44,383 bases of DNA, taken from positions 1-44,383 of the forward strand of contig JAPLNL010000094.1 in NCBI GenBank assembly GCA_026692905.1, given 5' to 3'. Origin of the DNA: Planctomycetota bacterium (GTDB taxonomy: Bacteria; Planctomycetota; Planctomycetia; Pirellulales; Pirellulaceae). Shown piece after piece: positions 1-7,546 of this stretch (its first letter is position 1; the number at the start of each line of letters is the position of its first letter). The notes beneath the pieces were generated by a model. The model was not told the origin of the DNA and ran no database searches. It saw nothing but the letters and a program-made list of their open reading frames with translations. A program made the translations under genes and the position numbers.

Positions 1-118
1 TCACTAGCTTGCGCGTCGTGCTAAGGTAGTATATTGGTCAGGAAATTCACTAGCTTGCGCGTCGTGCTAAGGTAATGAATTGGTTAGTCAATTCAGGAGC
101 TTGCGCGTCGCGTTGAAG
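1..118. repeat. Tandem array of a 46-bp repeat (three units)
   Basis: Units begin at 1, 47 and 93, giving a period of exactly 46 bp. The first 28 bp of units 1 and 2 are identical and contain the core CTAGCTTGCGCGTCGTGCTA. The remaining 18 bp vary but are related. Unit 3 is degenerate and runs up to the end of the Mrp gene. The same unit occurs as three inverted copies near 44225-44336. I recall similar short repeats in planctomycete genomes but cannot check this here. The function is unknown. Confidence 0.9.
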
Positions 119-128
119 CAAGATTGGC

Positions 129-1208
129 TTAAAGAACCGGTAATGGAGCGGAAACGGTCGGTCTGTTTGCAATCTGAGCGGCAAGCGATCGAACGAGCCC
201 TCGACAAACTTTCTCAAAGGGTGCGGCGATAACAGGATCCAAAAGGACGTCGGACAAACGTCCCTGGTCCGATTCGCTTCGCAGAGCAATTTGTATCGGT
301 ACTTCCCCTAGAAATGGCACGCCGAGCTCTTCGGCTTTGTTTCTTGCACCCCCTTTTCCGAAGATATCAAATACTTTGCCCGATTCGGGATCGGTAAACC
401 CGCTCATGTTTTCAACCACGCCCAGCACCGGAACTTTGGTCTTTTCAAACATCGAGATGGCTTTACCTGCGTCCAATAACGCCACTTCTTGCGGCGTGCA
501 AACGATAACCACGCCAGACAGCGGTAGCAATTGCGACAAGGTCAACGCAACGTCCCCGGTTCCTGGCGGCATATCGATGATCAAGTAATCGAGCTCGCCC
601 CAAGCTGTGTCGCGTAAGAACTGAGTAATCGATCCGTGAAGCATAGGTCCACGCCACACCACTGCTTGGTCCTTTCCAACAAGAAAGCCCATAGACATAA
701 CAGGCATCTCACCCGATCGAATTGGCTGAATCTTGCCATCGACGATTTCTGGCCGGCCGTCCAGGCCCAACAAGTGGGGCACGCTCGGACCGTATACGTC
801 GGCGTCCATCAAGCCCACTTTTGCGCCCATCCGTCCAAGGACAATTGCAATCGAAGCCGCTAACGTGCTTTTACCAACACCACCTTTACCAGCGGCTACT
901 GCAATGACGCTCTTTGCTTTGAGCCCTATCTGACCAATCGTTGGTGCAGCCCGATAAGTAATGTCGAGATTGACTTGAACGTCCTTAAGCCCTGATACAT
1001 TCGCCAAGAGATGATCCCGCAGTGCATCTGCCGTCTCCCTCGCAATTGGCTGCATCATCGAAGTCAGGCTCAACCGGCAACCGACAACCCCATCGGCTAC
1101 AGTCCAGTCACCTACTTGTCCAGTCTTGGAAATGGCTCGTCCACTTTCTGGTTCCTTGAATGATTCGAGAGCCGTTTGGAGCTGCTGATGGATTTCTGCG
1201 TCGGACAT
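129..1208 (-). CDS. apbC: Mrp/ApbC family P-loop ATPase (Fe-S cluster carrier type)
   Basis: A 359-residue cytosolic ATPase of the Mrp/NBP35 family, whose members carry and deliver Fe-S clusters to apoproteins. The N-terminal ~90 residues form a MIP18-like domain. The deviant Walker A motif GKGGVGKST lies at about residues 108-116, followed by DADVYGPSVPHL and the switch motif DMPPGTGDVALT. The usual family signature after ENMS, a CxxC that binds the bridging cluster, is absent: the region reads ENMSGFTDPESG. It may therefore bind clusters differently or have another ATPase role. The start is the only suitable ATG before the MIP18 domain; no clear Shine-Dalgarno sequence is visible. It is the most downstream gene of a minus-strand run, 166 bp after the HD-domain gene, so it may have its own promoter. 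Confidence 0.93.
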   Translation of the reverse strand: MSDAEIHQQLQTALESFKEPESGRAISKTGQVGDWTVADGVVGCRLSLTSMMQPIARETADALRDHLLANVSGLKDVQVNLDITYRAAPTIGQIGLKAKSVIAVAAGKGGVGKSTLAASIAIVLGRMGAKVGLMDADVYGPSVPHLLGLDGRPEIVDGKIQPIRSGEMPVMSMGFLVGKDQAVVWRGPMLHGSITQFLRDTAWGELDYLIIDMPPGTGDVALTLSQLLPLSGVVIVCTPQEVALLDAGKAISMFEKTKVPVLGVVENMSGFTDPESGKVFDIFGKGGARNKAEELGVPFLGEVPIQIALRSESDQGRLSDVLLDPVIAAPFEKVCRGLVRSLAAQIANRPTVSAPLPVL

Positions 1209-1374
1209 ATATGGAACTTATGGAGATTAAAAAAGTTATTTTCGCTTCGCTGGTACACCCTGGAATCGTACCGCACGTGGGGTCACTCTTGGCCAAAGCA
1301 ACCGTAAGTCTATCCGAGGAAGCGAAACCTGCGAAGCTTCGCAAGCCAATCCCTCATGAATAGTCGCCGCATCC

Positions 1375-2082
1375 TCAAGAAATTCGAAGCAGCGCGGTCT
1401 CTAGCAGGCTGCTTGAGGCACCGATTTCGTCCGCAAGTTGCCTTAAGAAAAGGAGCAAAAAATCGCTACGGCGGGTAGCTTCTTCACGGCCAGATTGCGT
1501 TTTCATTGTATTCTGCAAACCAAGTAGCTTGGCGAAAAAGTGGTCAACGGATTGCTCGGTATCTGCCGGCGGGCGATTTACCGGAAATGGCTCCTCGGGA
1601 TGATAAAGCCGTTGCCCCATGGATCCACCTGTCATCAGACAACGAGCCAAGCCGATCGCCCCCACAGCTTCGAGACGATCCGAATCCTGAACAACTTTGG
1701 CCTCGATTGTTTGGCAGGGAACATTCGCGGAAAAACTATGGGCCAAGATGCAATGGGAGATCGGAGCAATCCATTCTGGTGGATAAGCAATTTCGGCAAG
1801 AAATCGCTCCGCACTTTGAGCCGCCAACGCAGACGCCATCCGACGTTGGGGCGAATTCTTGGCAACAATGACGCAGTCGTGCAACCAAGCAGCTGGCAAG
1901 TAGATCGCGATATTGGCGCGTTCGGCGCGTCCGATGCGCTTCGTATTCTCTACGACCCGACGAACATGATCGATGCCATGGCCTGAATCCGCTGACTTCA
2001 TTTGGTCAATCACCCACGATTCAACGCGCGATAGCCAGCGTGCGTTCCATGCCGATTCGCATTCGGTTGCGGTGTGGTTCAT
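1375..2082 (-). CDS. HD-domain phosphohydrolase-like protein
   Basis: A 235-residue HD-superfamily metal-dependent phosphohydrolase of the short YedJ-like type; the substrate is unknown. The metal-binding pattern is visible: GHGIDH at about 34-39, the His-Asp pair in AAWLHDC at 68-69, and a later Asp in QDSDRLEAVG at about 133-135. The frame stays open to 2238, but that part overlaps the DUF1080 gene. I chose the ATG at 2082, 18 nt after the DUF1080 stop, preceded by the G-rich stretch AGGTTGGGGC. This spacing suggests co-transcription with the DUF1080 gene upstream. No membrane segment or signal peptide is seen, so it is probably cytosolic. Confidence 0.85.
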   Translation of the reverse strand: MNHTATECESAWNARWLSRVESWVIDQMKSADSGHGIDHVRRVVENTKRIGRAERANIAIYLPAAWLHDCVIVAKNSPQRRMASALAAQSAERFLAEIAYPPEWIAPISHCILAHSFSANVPCQTIEAKVVQDSDRLEAVGAIGLARCLMTGGSMGQRLYHPEEPFPVNRPPADTEQSVDHFFAKLLGLQNTMKTQSGREEATRRSDFLLLFLRQLADEIGASSSLLETALLRIS

Positions 2083-2099
2083 GATAATTTGCCCCAACC

Positions 2100-2789
2100 T
2101 TAAAGCGGTTTGATCCGAATATTCCGATACCATGCTTCCGTCGGAGGCCCTGAATGAATTTGCAACGCGATAACGCCGGTCTTTGCAATCTTTGTGTCCA
2201 TTTCGGTATAGTCGACGGTCGGATTGCCGTTGAGCCAAATTTGAATGCGGTTCCCTTGAGCTCGAACGGTCAATTCATTCCAGTCGTCTTTCCGCAGCCA
2301 CGCCGGCACCATTTCTTTATCCCCTTCGGCTAGCATCTTGTTGCGGCGCGACTCATCGTAAAGTGCTCCCCAAACAGGGCGTCCAAAAGCGTTGCCAACG
2401 TCGCACTGAAAGCCGCTGACTTCCGTCTTGCCCGGTATACGGACCGTTCTAAACTGAACTCCAGCATTGTCCCCTTTTCCTTTCAACCGAACTTGGACCT
2501 TCAATTCAAAATTCTCATAATTGGTTTTGGTGCAAAGGAATTCGTTGTGGGGGATGGCTTTGTCAAGGCTCCCCGCCACGATACAACCATCTTCGATGCG
2601 AAACCAATCCTCATTGCCTTCCCAGCCGTCTAGTGTCTTTTTGTCAAATAGCCATTTGAAATCCGCTTCGAGTGACACATCTGCTGGCAGGACTTTTGTC
2701 GGCTCTTGGGCCAATGCGTCCACCGTGATGGCTGGCCCAAGGGTGATCAGGCTCAAAAGAGCCGCAAAAAACGCGACATAACGACACAT
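2100..2789 (-). CDS. Secreted DUF1080 (3-keto-disaccharide hydrolase-type) protein
   Basis: A 229-residue exported protein with one DUF1080 domain, a concanavalin-like beta-sandwich fold very abundant in planctomycetes and annotated as 3-keto-disaccharide hydrolase. Residues 1-25 form a signal peptide (MCRYVAFFAALLSLITLGPA, then an ALA-like cleavage region). The rest carries typical family features: a Trp-rich start (LDGWEGNEDWF), a central AGVQFRT stretch, a DWNELTV motif, and the terminal IALQIHSGPP...WYRNIRIKPL. The start at 2789 is supported by GGAG 8 nt upstream; the open frame to 3443 has no signal peptide at its start and runs through the repeat and the sigma-factor gene. The actual substrate cannot be told from sequence. 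It is divergent from the sigma-factor gene at 3012. Confidence 0.9.
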   Translation of the reverse strand: MCRYVAFFAALLSLITLGPAITVDALAQEPTKVLPADVSLEADFKWLFDKKTLDGWEGNEDWFRIEDGCIVAGSLDKAIPHNEFLCTKTNYENFELKVQVRLKGKGDNAGVQFRTVRIPGKTEVSGFQCDVGNAFGRPVWGALYDESRRNKMLAEGDKEMVPAWLRKDDWNELTVRAQGNRIQIWLNGNPTVDYTEMDTKIAKTGVIALQIHSGPPTEAWYRNIRIKPL

Positions 2790-2849
2790 GAGAGAATCTC
2801 CATTGAAAAAAACCTTAGGAGTGCGGCAGGGACAAAAACACCACGATTC

Positions 2850-2903
2850 GTAGCTGGATTCGCCAGAATTCAGAATCAACTGAATTCTGGCGAATCCAGC
2901 TAC
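2850..2903. repeat. Perfect 24-bp inverted repeat between divergent genes
   Basis: The arms at 2850-2873 and 2880-2903 are exact reverse complements (GTAGCTGGATTCGCC... and its complement) around a 6-nt AATCAA loop. It lies in the 222-bp space between the divergent DUF1080 and sigma-factor genes. There is no T-run on either side. The form fits a REP-type dispersed element better than a terminator, but a regulatory role on both promoters is possible. Confidence 0.9.
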
Positions 2904-3011
2904 GGTATTTTTCACTCCGCCGCTCGCCTTATTTTGGGAGGCGACGAATAGATAAGATACTACTTTGACTTGGCTCTGCCAGCGCCCTGGCCATTGAGCT
3001 AGAATGTTGGT

Positions 3012-3707
3012 ATGAACGAAAAGCCGACCGAAAACCCGACCGAAAAACCTGTACCGAACTCCATTTGGCCCGATGGTGAAGTGACAGCCGAGCTCCTTAA
3101 CAACGTTCGAGGAGGCCAATCGGTGGCTGTTGAGGAACTCATGGACCGCCACCGAAATTCGTTGCGACGGATGATTTCGTTGCGACTCGATCAGCGTTTG
3201 ATGCAGCGGATGGATGTCAGTGACGTCATCCAAGACGTTTTGATCGAGGCCAATAGGCGACTCACGGACTACTTGAGCAACCCGGTTATCCCTTTTCATT
3301 TGTGGATTCGCCAAATTGCCAAAGATCGCATTATCGACGCACACAGGCGACACCGAGTTTCCGCCAAACGCAGCATCGATCGCGAACAGCCCCAGCCGGG
3401 CAAAGGGCCTTTTGATCAATCGACCATCGAATTGGCAAACCAATTCCGCGATCAGTCACTCACCCCGGCCGCCGCAGCCACCCAACGCGAATTGGCTGAG
3501 CAAATTGAATCGGCTGTCCAGCTGCTTCGCGATAATGACCGGGAAATCATATTGATGCGTCACTACGAACAGCTCAACAACCAAGAGATCGCCCAATCCC
3601 TTGGTCTGACAGAACCTGCTGCCAGCATGCGTTATCTTCGAGCACTCAAGCGCCTAAGGGAGATCATTGAGGGGATGCCAAACCTGCAAAAGGATCTCGA
3701 AGAATGA
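3012..3707 (+). CDS. ECF-type RNA polymerase sigma factor, planctomycete subfamily
   Basis: A 231-residue sigma-70 factor with region 2 (about residues 30-110, with DVSDVIQDVLIEANRRL) and region 4 HTH (about 165-220, with LLRDNDREIILMRHYEQLNNQEIAQSLGL). The conserved stretch PFHLWIRQIAKDRIIDAHRRH matches what I know of the Planctomycetaceae-specific ECF subfamily. It would direct RNA polymerase to an unknown set of promoters. The stop overlaps the ATG of the following kinase gene (ATGA, 3704-3707), so the two are translationally coupled. This suggests the kinase controls the sigma factor directly or through a partner, because no anti-sigma gene is present. The ATG start is the first in frame; upstream is only the repeat-bearing divergent region. 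Confidence 0.95.
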   Translation: MNEKPTENPTEKPVPNSIWPDGEVTAELLNNVRGGQSVAVEELMDRHRNSLRRMISLRLDQRLMQRMDVSDVIQDVLIEANRRLTDYLSNPVIPFHLWIRQIAKDRIIDAHRRHRVSAKRSIDREQPQPGKGPFDQSTIELANQFRDQSLTPAAAATQRELAEQIESAVQLLRDNDREIILMRHYEQLNNQEIAQSLGLTEPAASMRYLRALKRLREIIEGMPNLQKDLEE

Positions 3708-5440
3708 AACCTGAGTTCGAGGGGCTCAAAGAGTTCGATGCGCTCAACCAGGAGTCTGACGAACCAACATCGGAATCAGAAGCTCAACTCGCGGCCATTG
3801 TGAGCGAATTGACCGACCTGATGCAACGCGGCATCCCCATCGATATCCAGGCGGTATGCAAGCTTCATCCGGAACACGCCGCAGACTTAATGTTTCTTTG
3901 GGGAACCGTTCTGGTTACGGATGCAGTCGGCGGCGCGGAAGCGAAACGGATTGAATCCGACGCGACGAATACGGATTCTGGGCAGTGGCAGATGAACTTG
4001 CCCTGCACGCTCGGAGACTACGAGCTTCTCGAGGTCGTGGGACGCGGCGGAATGGGTATCGTCTATCGCGCGAACCAAATAAGCCTGAACCGCGAAGTGG
4101 CGATCAAAATGATCTTGAGAGATCGGTTAGCCACACCTGTTGAAAAGCATCGCTTCTTTGCAGAAGCCAAAGCGACCGCAAGACTTGAACATATCGGCAT
4201 CGTTCCCGTTTTCGATGTCGGCGAACTTGACGGTCGCCCCTTCTTTGCGATGAAGTTCATTCGTGGTCGTACGTTGTCCCAATTGATGGCAAGTCGCGGA
4301 GTAACCCAGAGGGAAGCGGCTACTTATCTGGAACAGATTTGCCGTGCGGTTCATTTTGCACACGTTTCCGGAGTTGTTCATCGAGACATCAAACCCTCCA
4401 ACATACTCATCGATGAGCTCGGCAGCGCGAAGCTTACCGATTTCGGTTTGGCAAAACAATCAGACAGTGGCGAGACATTGACACGGACAGGTGTTGTGCT
4501 CGGTACGCCAACTTACATGAGCCCAGAGCAAGCGAGTGGGCGGATGGGGCCGATCGGTCCTGCTTCGGACATTTATAGTCTTGGGACGGTTCTCTATCAT
4601 GCGTTGACAGGCAGACCGCCGCATGTGGCTCAGTCTCCCGTCGATCTTCTGTTAAAGATCCTCGAACAGGATCCACCGCTACCGCGAACCATCGATCCGA
4701 AGGTAGATCGGGATCTGGAAATGATCGTGGTTCGATGTTTGCAGAAGCCATCGGATCTTCGTTATTCCACGGCAGAATCGTTGGCGGACGACCTTCGTGC
4801 GTTTCTCGATGACGAACCTATTTCCGCCCGATCGGGGCAATTCGTTCAAGTCATCGCGCGTTGGTTTCGCGAGACGCACCATGCTCCCATTCTCGAAAAC
4901 TGGGGGCTGCTATGGATGTGGCATTCCTTGGTTTTGGTGATTGCATGTTTGCTAACCGAAGGACTTCAGATCATGCAGGGGGATTCGCCGAATCGATGGG
5001 CGTATATCCTTTTGTGGATCGTCGGATTAGGTGCTTGGGCAGCTGTTTTCTGGGCGTTGCGTAGAAGAATGGGGCCGGTCACCTTCGTCGAGCGTCAGAT
5101 TGCGCACGTTTGGGGTGCGAGCATGATAGGTATCGGAGCGCTGTTTCCGATCGAGTGGTGGTTGGATTTGCCGCCTTTGGCTTTGACGCCTCTTGTTGCC
5201 ATCATCACAGGGATGGTTTTTTTGATCAAAGCCGGAATTTTGAGCGGCGTCTTTTACATTCAGGCGTTTTGCCTTTTCGCTTCAAGCGCGCTGATGTTGG
5301 CGTTTCCGAAAATTGCGCATATCATTCTCGGCCTTGTAGCGGGAGGCTGTTTTTTCTTTCCAGGACTGAAGTATTACCGACAAAGCCTCTTGCAGCCCGT
5401 TGGCGTTGATAGCCATGGGCGTGTAAAATACATGCAGTGA
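3704..5440 (+). CDS. Membrane-anchored Hanks-type serine/threonine protein kinase
   Basis: A 578-residue kinase. An N-terminal ~100-residue region typical of planctomycete sigma-linked kinases (RGIPIDIQAVCKLHPEHAADL) precedes the catalytic domain at about 105-370. All key elements are present: the glycine loop GRGGMG (113-118), VAIK with the ATP-binding Lys at about 134, HRDIKPSN (226-233, catalytic Asp 228), DFG (246-248), and GTPTYMSPEQ in the activation segment. The C-terminal ~180 residues hold five or six hydrophobic segments, so the kinase domain faces the cytosol from the inner membrane, with no large external sensor. It overlaps the sigma-factor gene by 4 nt, which implies joint control of one signalling pathway. 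Confidence 0.95.
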   Translation: MKPEFEGLKEFDALNQESDEPTSESEAQLAAIVSELTDLMQRGIPIDIQAVCKLHPEHAADLMFLWGTVLVTDAVGGAEAKRIESDATNTDSGQWQMNLPCTLGDYELLEVVGRGGMGIVYRANQISLNREVAIKMILRDRLATPVEKHRFFAEAKATARLEHIGIVPVFDVGELDGRPFFAMKFIRGRTLSQLMASRGVTQREAATYLEQICRAVHFAHVSGVVHRDIKPSNILIDELGSAKLTDFGLAKQSDSGETLTRTGVVLGTPTYMSPEQASGRMGPIGPASDIYSLGTVLYHALTGRPPHVAQSPVDLLLKILEQDPPLPRTIDPKVDRDLEMIVVRCLQKPSDLRYSTAESLADDLRAFLDDEPISARSGQFVQVIARWFRETHHAPILENWGLLWMWHSLVLVIACLLTEGLQIMQGDSPNRWAYILLWIVGLGAWAAVFWALRRRMGPVTFVERQIAHVWGASMIGIGALFPIEWWLDLPPLALTPLVAIITGMVFLIKAGILSGVFYIQAFCLFASSALMLAFPKIAHIILGLVAGGCFFFPGLKYYRQSLLQPVGVDSHGRVKYMQ

Positions 5441-5485
5441 GTCTTTTCTCGACAACTCGTCTTTGCCAAAACGTCCCGTACAACC

Positions 5486-6436
5486 ATGAAATTTCGCTTC
5501 TTAGTCGGTTTGGCAATCGGATCGCTTCTGGTAGGTTCGTCGGTTTACGCGCAGCGATCGGTAAAGAAGCCCAAGCGAGCCGCTCCGCCTACTTTCAAGC
5601 CAAACGAATTTTCCGGCGTTTTCTTTAGCGATGCGTTGAGTCAGTTGTCCGGGGAATTACCAAGCGCTCCGTCTGCGATGGCGGCAACCACCAAACCAGA
5701 CAAAGGTAACGCAGCTGCAACGAACGAAGGCGATGCACCATTGACTGGTAAGGCAGTCTGGAAAGAGTTGATCAGCGCTGGGACACTTGAAGACCTCGTG
5801 AAGGAATCCAAAACCAGATTGGATGGCATCATCACCAACCCTGCCGGATTTCAAACCAATGTGGGAAAAGCCCGCCGCGAGTTTACTTTGATCGCAGCAT
5901 CGATGGCTGTGATCGCTCAGTATCCAGAAGAGATCCGCTGGCAATCATCAGCCGCTTATTCTCAACGAATCTTCGCTCGCACGGCGATCAATTGCAAAGT
6001 CCCATCTACGCCGGTATTCAACGAAGCAAAACAACGCCAACAAGACCTGCAAAATCTTCTCAAGGGTAGCAAGCTATCAGGTAATGCCGAAGAAGTCACT
6101 TGGGAGGAGACAGCCGACCGTAGCCCCTCCATGATTCTGCTTGAATGGTCGATTCGAGAGCATTTGCTCCCCTACACCAGTAACGAAAAGAAATTCCGCG
6201 ACAGCCAAGAAGACGTTATCAAATTTGCTGAGCTGATTGCGATGTTTGGTAACATCATCCAACAACCCGGCATGACCGATGCGGATGTCGAGGAATACCA
6301 ACAATTTGCTTCCGTCATGACCCAAGCCGCAGTGGATGCAGCCAAAGCCGCCCGATCCAATGATGCAGACTTGACCAGGTCGGCCGTTAGCAGGATTGAT
6401 CAAGCGTGCAACAAATGTCACGAGACCTATAAGTAG
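5486..6436 (+). CDS. Exported cytochrome-c-like protein with C-terminal CxxCH
   Basis: A 316-residue secreted protein. MKFRFLVGLAIGSLLVGSSVYA is a clear signal peptide; next comes a basic, proline-rich linker. The only haem-binding motif, CNKCH, is at the extreme C-terminus (CNKCHETYK), the layout of class II cytochromes c (c' fold), in which the fourth helix carries the haem. The protein is about twice the length of a single c' bundle. The N-terminal half (LIAASMAVIAQYPEEIRW... ending at an isolated Cys in TAINCK) resembles the C-terminal half (ELIAMFGNIIQQPGMTDADVEEY), so it may be a duplication whose first copy lost its haem. It starts 45 nt after the kinase gene without an obvious Shine-Dalgarno sequence. 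A smaller relative lies at 43728. The partner and electron route are unknown. Confidence 0.85.
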   Translation: MKFRFLVGLAIGSLLVGSSVYAQRSVKKPKRAAPPTFKPNEFSGVFFSDALSQLSGELPSAPSAMAATTKPDKGNAAATNEGDAPLTGKAVWKELISAGTLEDLVKESKTRLDGIITNPAGFQTNVGKARREFTLIAASMAVIAQYPEEIRWQSSAAYSQRIFARTAINCKVPSTPVFNEAKQRQQDLQNLLKGSKLSGNAEEVTWEETADRSPSMILLEWSIREHLLPYTSNEKKFRDSQEDVIKFAELIAMFGNIIQQPGMTDADVEEYQQFASVMTQAAVDAAKAARSNDADLTRSAVSRIDQACNKCHETYK

Positions 6437-6532
6437 CCTTGCATAAGTAGCCTTGCAGATAAAATAGCCTTGCAGACATCATCGCAGTGCGGAAATCAGG
6501 ACAGAGCGAACGATCGGAGATAGAACAACATT

Positions 6533-7510
6533 ATGGGAATCCACTTTGTCTGCCATCATTGCAGCTACGCGCTCCATGTCAAAGACTTTCAAGCGGGCAA
6601 GCGAGGCAAATGCCCAAACTGCAGAGGTTCCTTTCGAATCCCTGCCAATGATTCTTCTTATTCGTCTGCATTAGAGGATTCCTCGGAAAATTCGGCAGTC
6701 GCGAATGTTCGAAACGCTTTCGAGCACGCAAACAATACAGTGGGCTTTAAACAAGACCAGTCGTCTTCGGATTCCGTCGCAATCGCCCTTGCGCAAAATC
6801 CGGTGGGCGAAAAAGCGGTTCCTAGCGAATCAAAAAAAACAAAAGTTATTTCATCGAAAACCAGTGTTACGAAGACTCTTGAGACAGTAGCCGAGGTCGA
6901 GGCTGTCACGCAAGAATCAGCTATTGAGAGTCCAATGATGCCAGCCGTTCTGAGCGAAGCCTACGATGCGAAGTGGTTCGTGCGACCGCCCAGCGGTGGT
7001 CAATTTGGGCCCGCTCCATCGCGACTGCTGATGGCTTGGGTTACCGAGTCTCGCGTAACGGCCGACTCCTATCTTTGGCGTGAGGGATTTTCGGACTGGC
7101 AATTGGCTAGCGAGTTGGTGCCGGAGTTGTTCCCAAGAGCCAAGGGCCCCTTCTTGGCCCCTCCGAGCTTGACGGACAGTCTCCTAGGATCACCATCAAA
7201 TTCCGTTCAGAACGTTACCGATCTGAAACCGGACCAAGCAAGTGCGACACGCGCTGCATTGGTATTGAAGAAGCAAATGCAAAAGCGGCGTCAACAATGG
7301 ACGATGATTGTTATCCTTGCTGTTTTGTCCATGATTTTGTTTGGCATCTTGATTTTTGTTCTCGCGTTCCAAACAACCCAATCGCCACAACCGACCCAAA
7401 GTTATATACCAAAGCAATTCATTACTCGGGGTGAGGCAAGCTCGGCAGGAGCCTCGCTCTCCCATAGGTTATTGAACCCGTTACACAACGATGTTTTCAG
7501 TGTTGGCTGA
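6533..7510 (+). CDS. Zinc-ribbon / GYF_2-like single-pass membrane protein
   Basis: A 325-residue protein. The N-terminus is a zinc ribbon with two CxxC pairs (FVCHHC at about 6-9 and KCPNC at about 27-30). A low-complexity Ser/Lys-rich linker follows to about residue 140. A GYF_2-type domain (WFVRPPSGGQFGP...WREGFSDWQLASEL) spans about 145-205, and one transmembrane segment (MIVILAVLSMILFGILIFVL) lies at about 260-282. GYF_2 domains bind proline-rich peptides, so a scaffolding role at the membrane is plausible but inferred. The last ~20 codons coincide with a repeat-like sequence at 7431-7463, so the natural C-terminus may be shorter. GGAG lies 14 nt before the ATG, a poor spacing. Confidence 0.8.
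   Translation: MGIHFVCHHCSYALHVKDFQAGKRGKCPNCRGSFRIPANDSSYSSALEDSSENSAVANVRNAFEHANNTVGFKQDQSSSDSVAIALAQNPVGEKAVPSESKKTKVISSKTSVTKTLETVAEVEAVTQESAIESPMMPAVLSEAYDAKWFVRPPSGGQFGPAPSRLLMAWVTESRVTADSYLWREGFSDWQLASELVPELFPRAKGPFLAPPSLTDSLLGSPSNSVQNVTDLKPDQASATRAALVLKKQMQKRRQQWTMIVILAVLSMILFGILIFVLAFQTTQSPQPTQSYIPKQFITRGEASSAGASLSHRLLNPLHNDVFSVG
7431..7463. repeat. Repeat-like palindromic sequence inside the 3' end of the GYF gene
   Basis: The sequence GGTGAGGCAAGCTCGGCAGG and following bases holds the inverted pair GAGGC (7433-7437) / GCCTC (7451-7455). It is translated as GEASSAGASLSH at the end of the upstream protein. Peptides such as EAPAE or SAGAS from this kind of element are familiar in planctomycete annotations (from memory, unverified). 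It is best read as a dispersed repeat that has replaced or extended the gene end. Confidence 0.55.
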
Positions 7511-7546
7511 CCCTCGCCCCCACCTATCAATCCCATTAAAAAAACC

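Noticed and set aside
1-118. CRISPR array (direct repeats with variable segments)
   Set aside because: The 18-bp 'spacers' are related to each other and to those of the right-hand array, there are only three units and no cas genes. It is an ordinary tandem repeat.
2790-3443. Long N-terminal extension of the DUF1080 protein
   Set aside because: The extension is antisense to the sigma-factor gene and crosses the inverted repeat; a signal peptide with a ribosome site starts at 2789.
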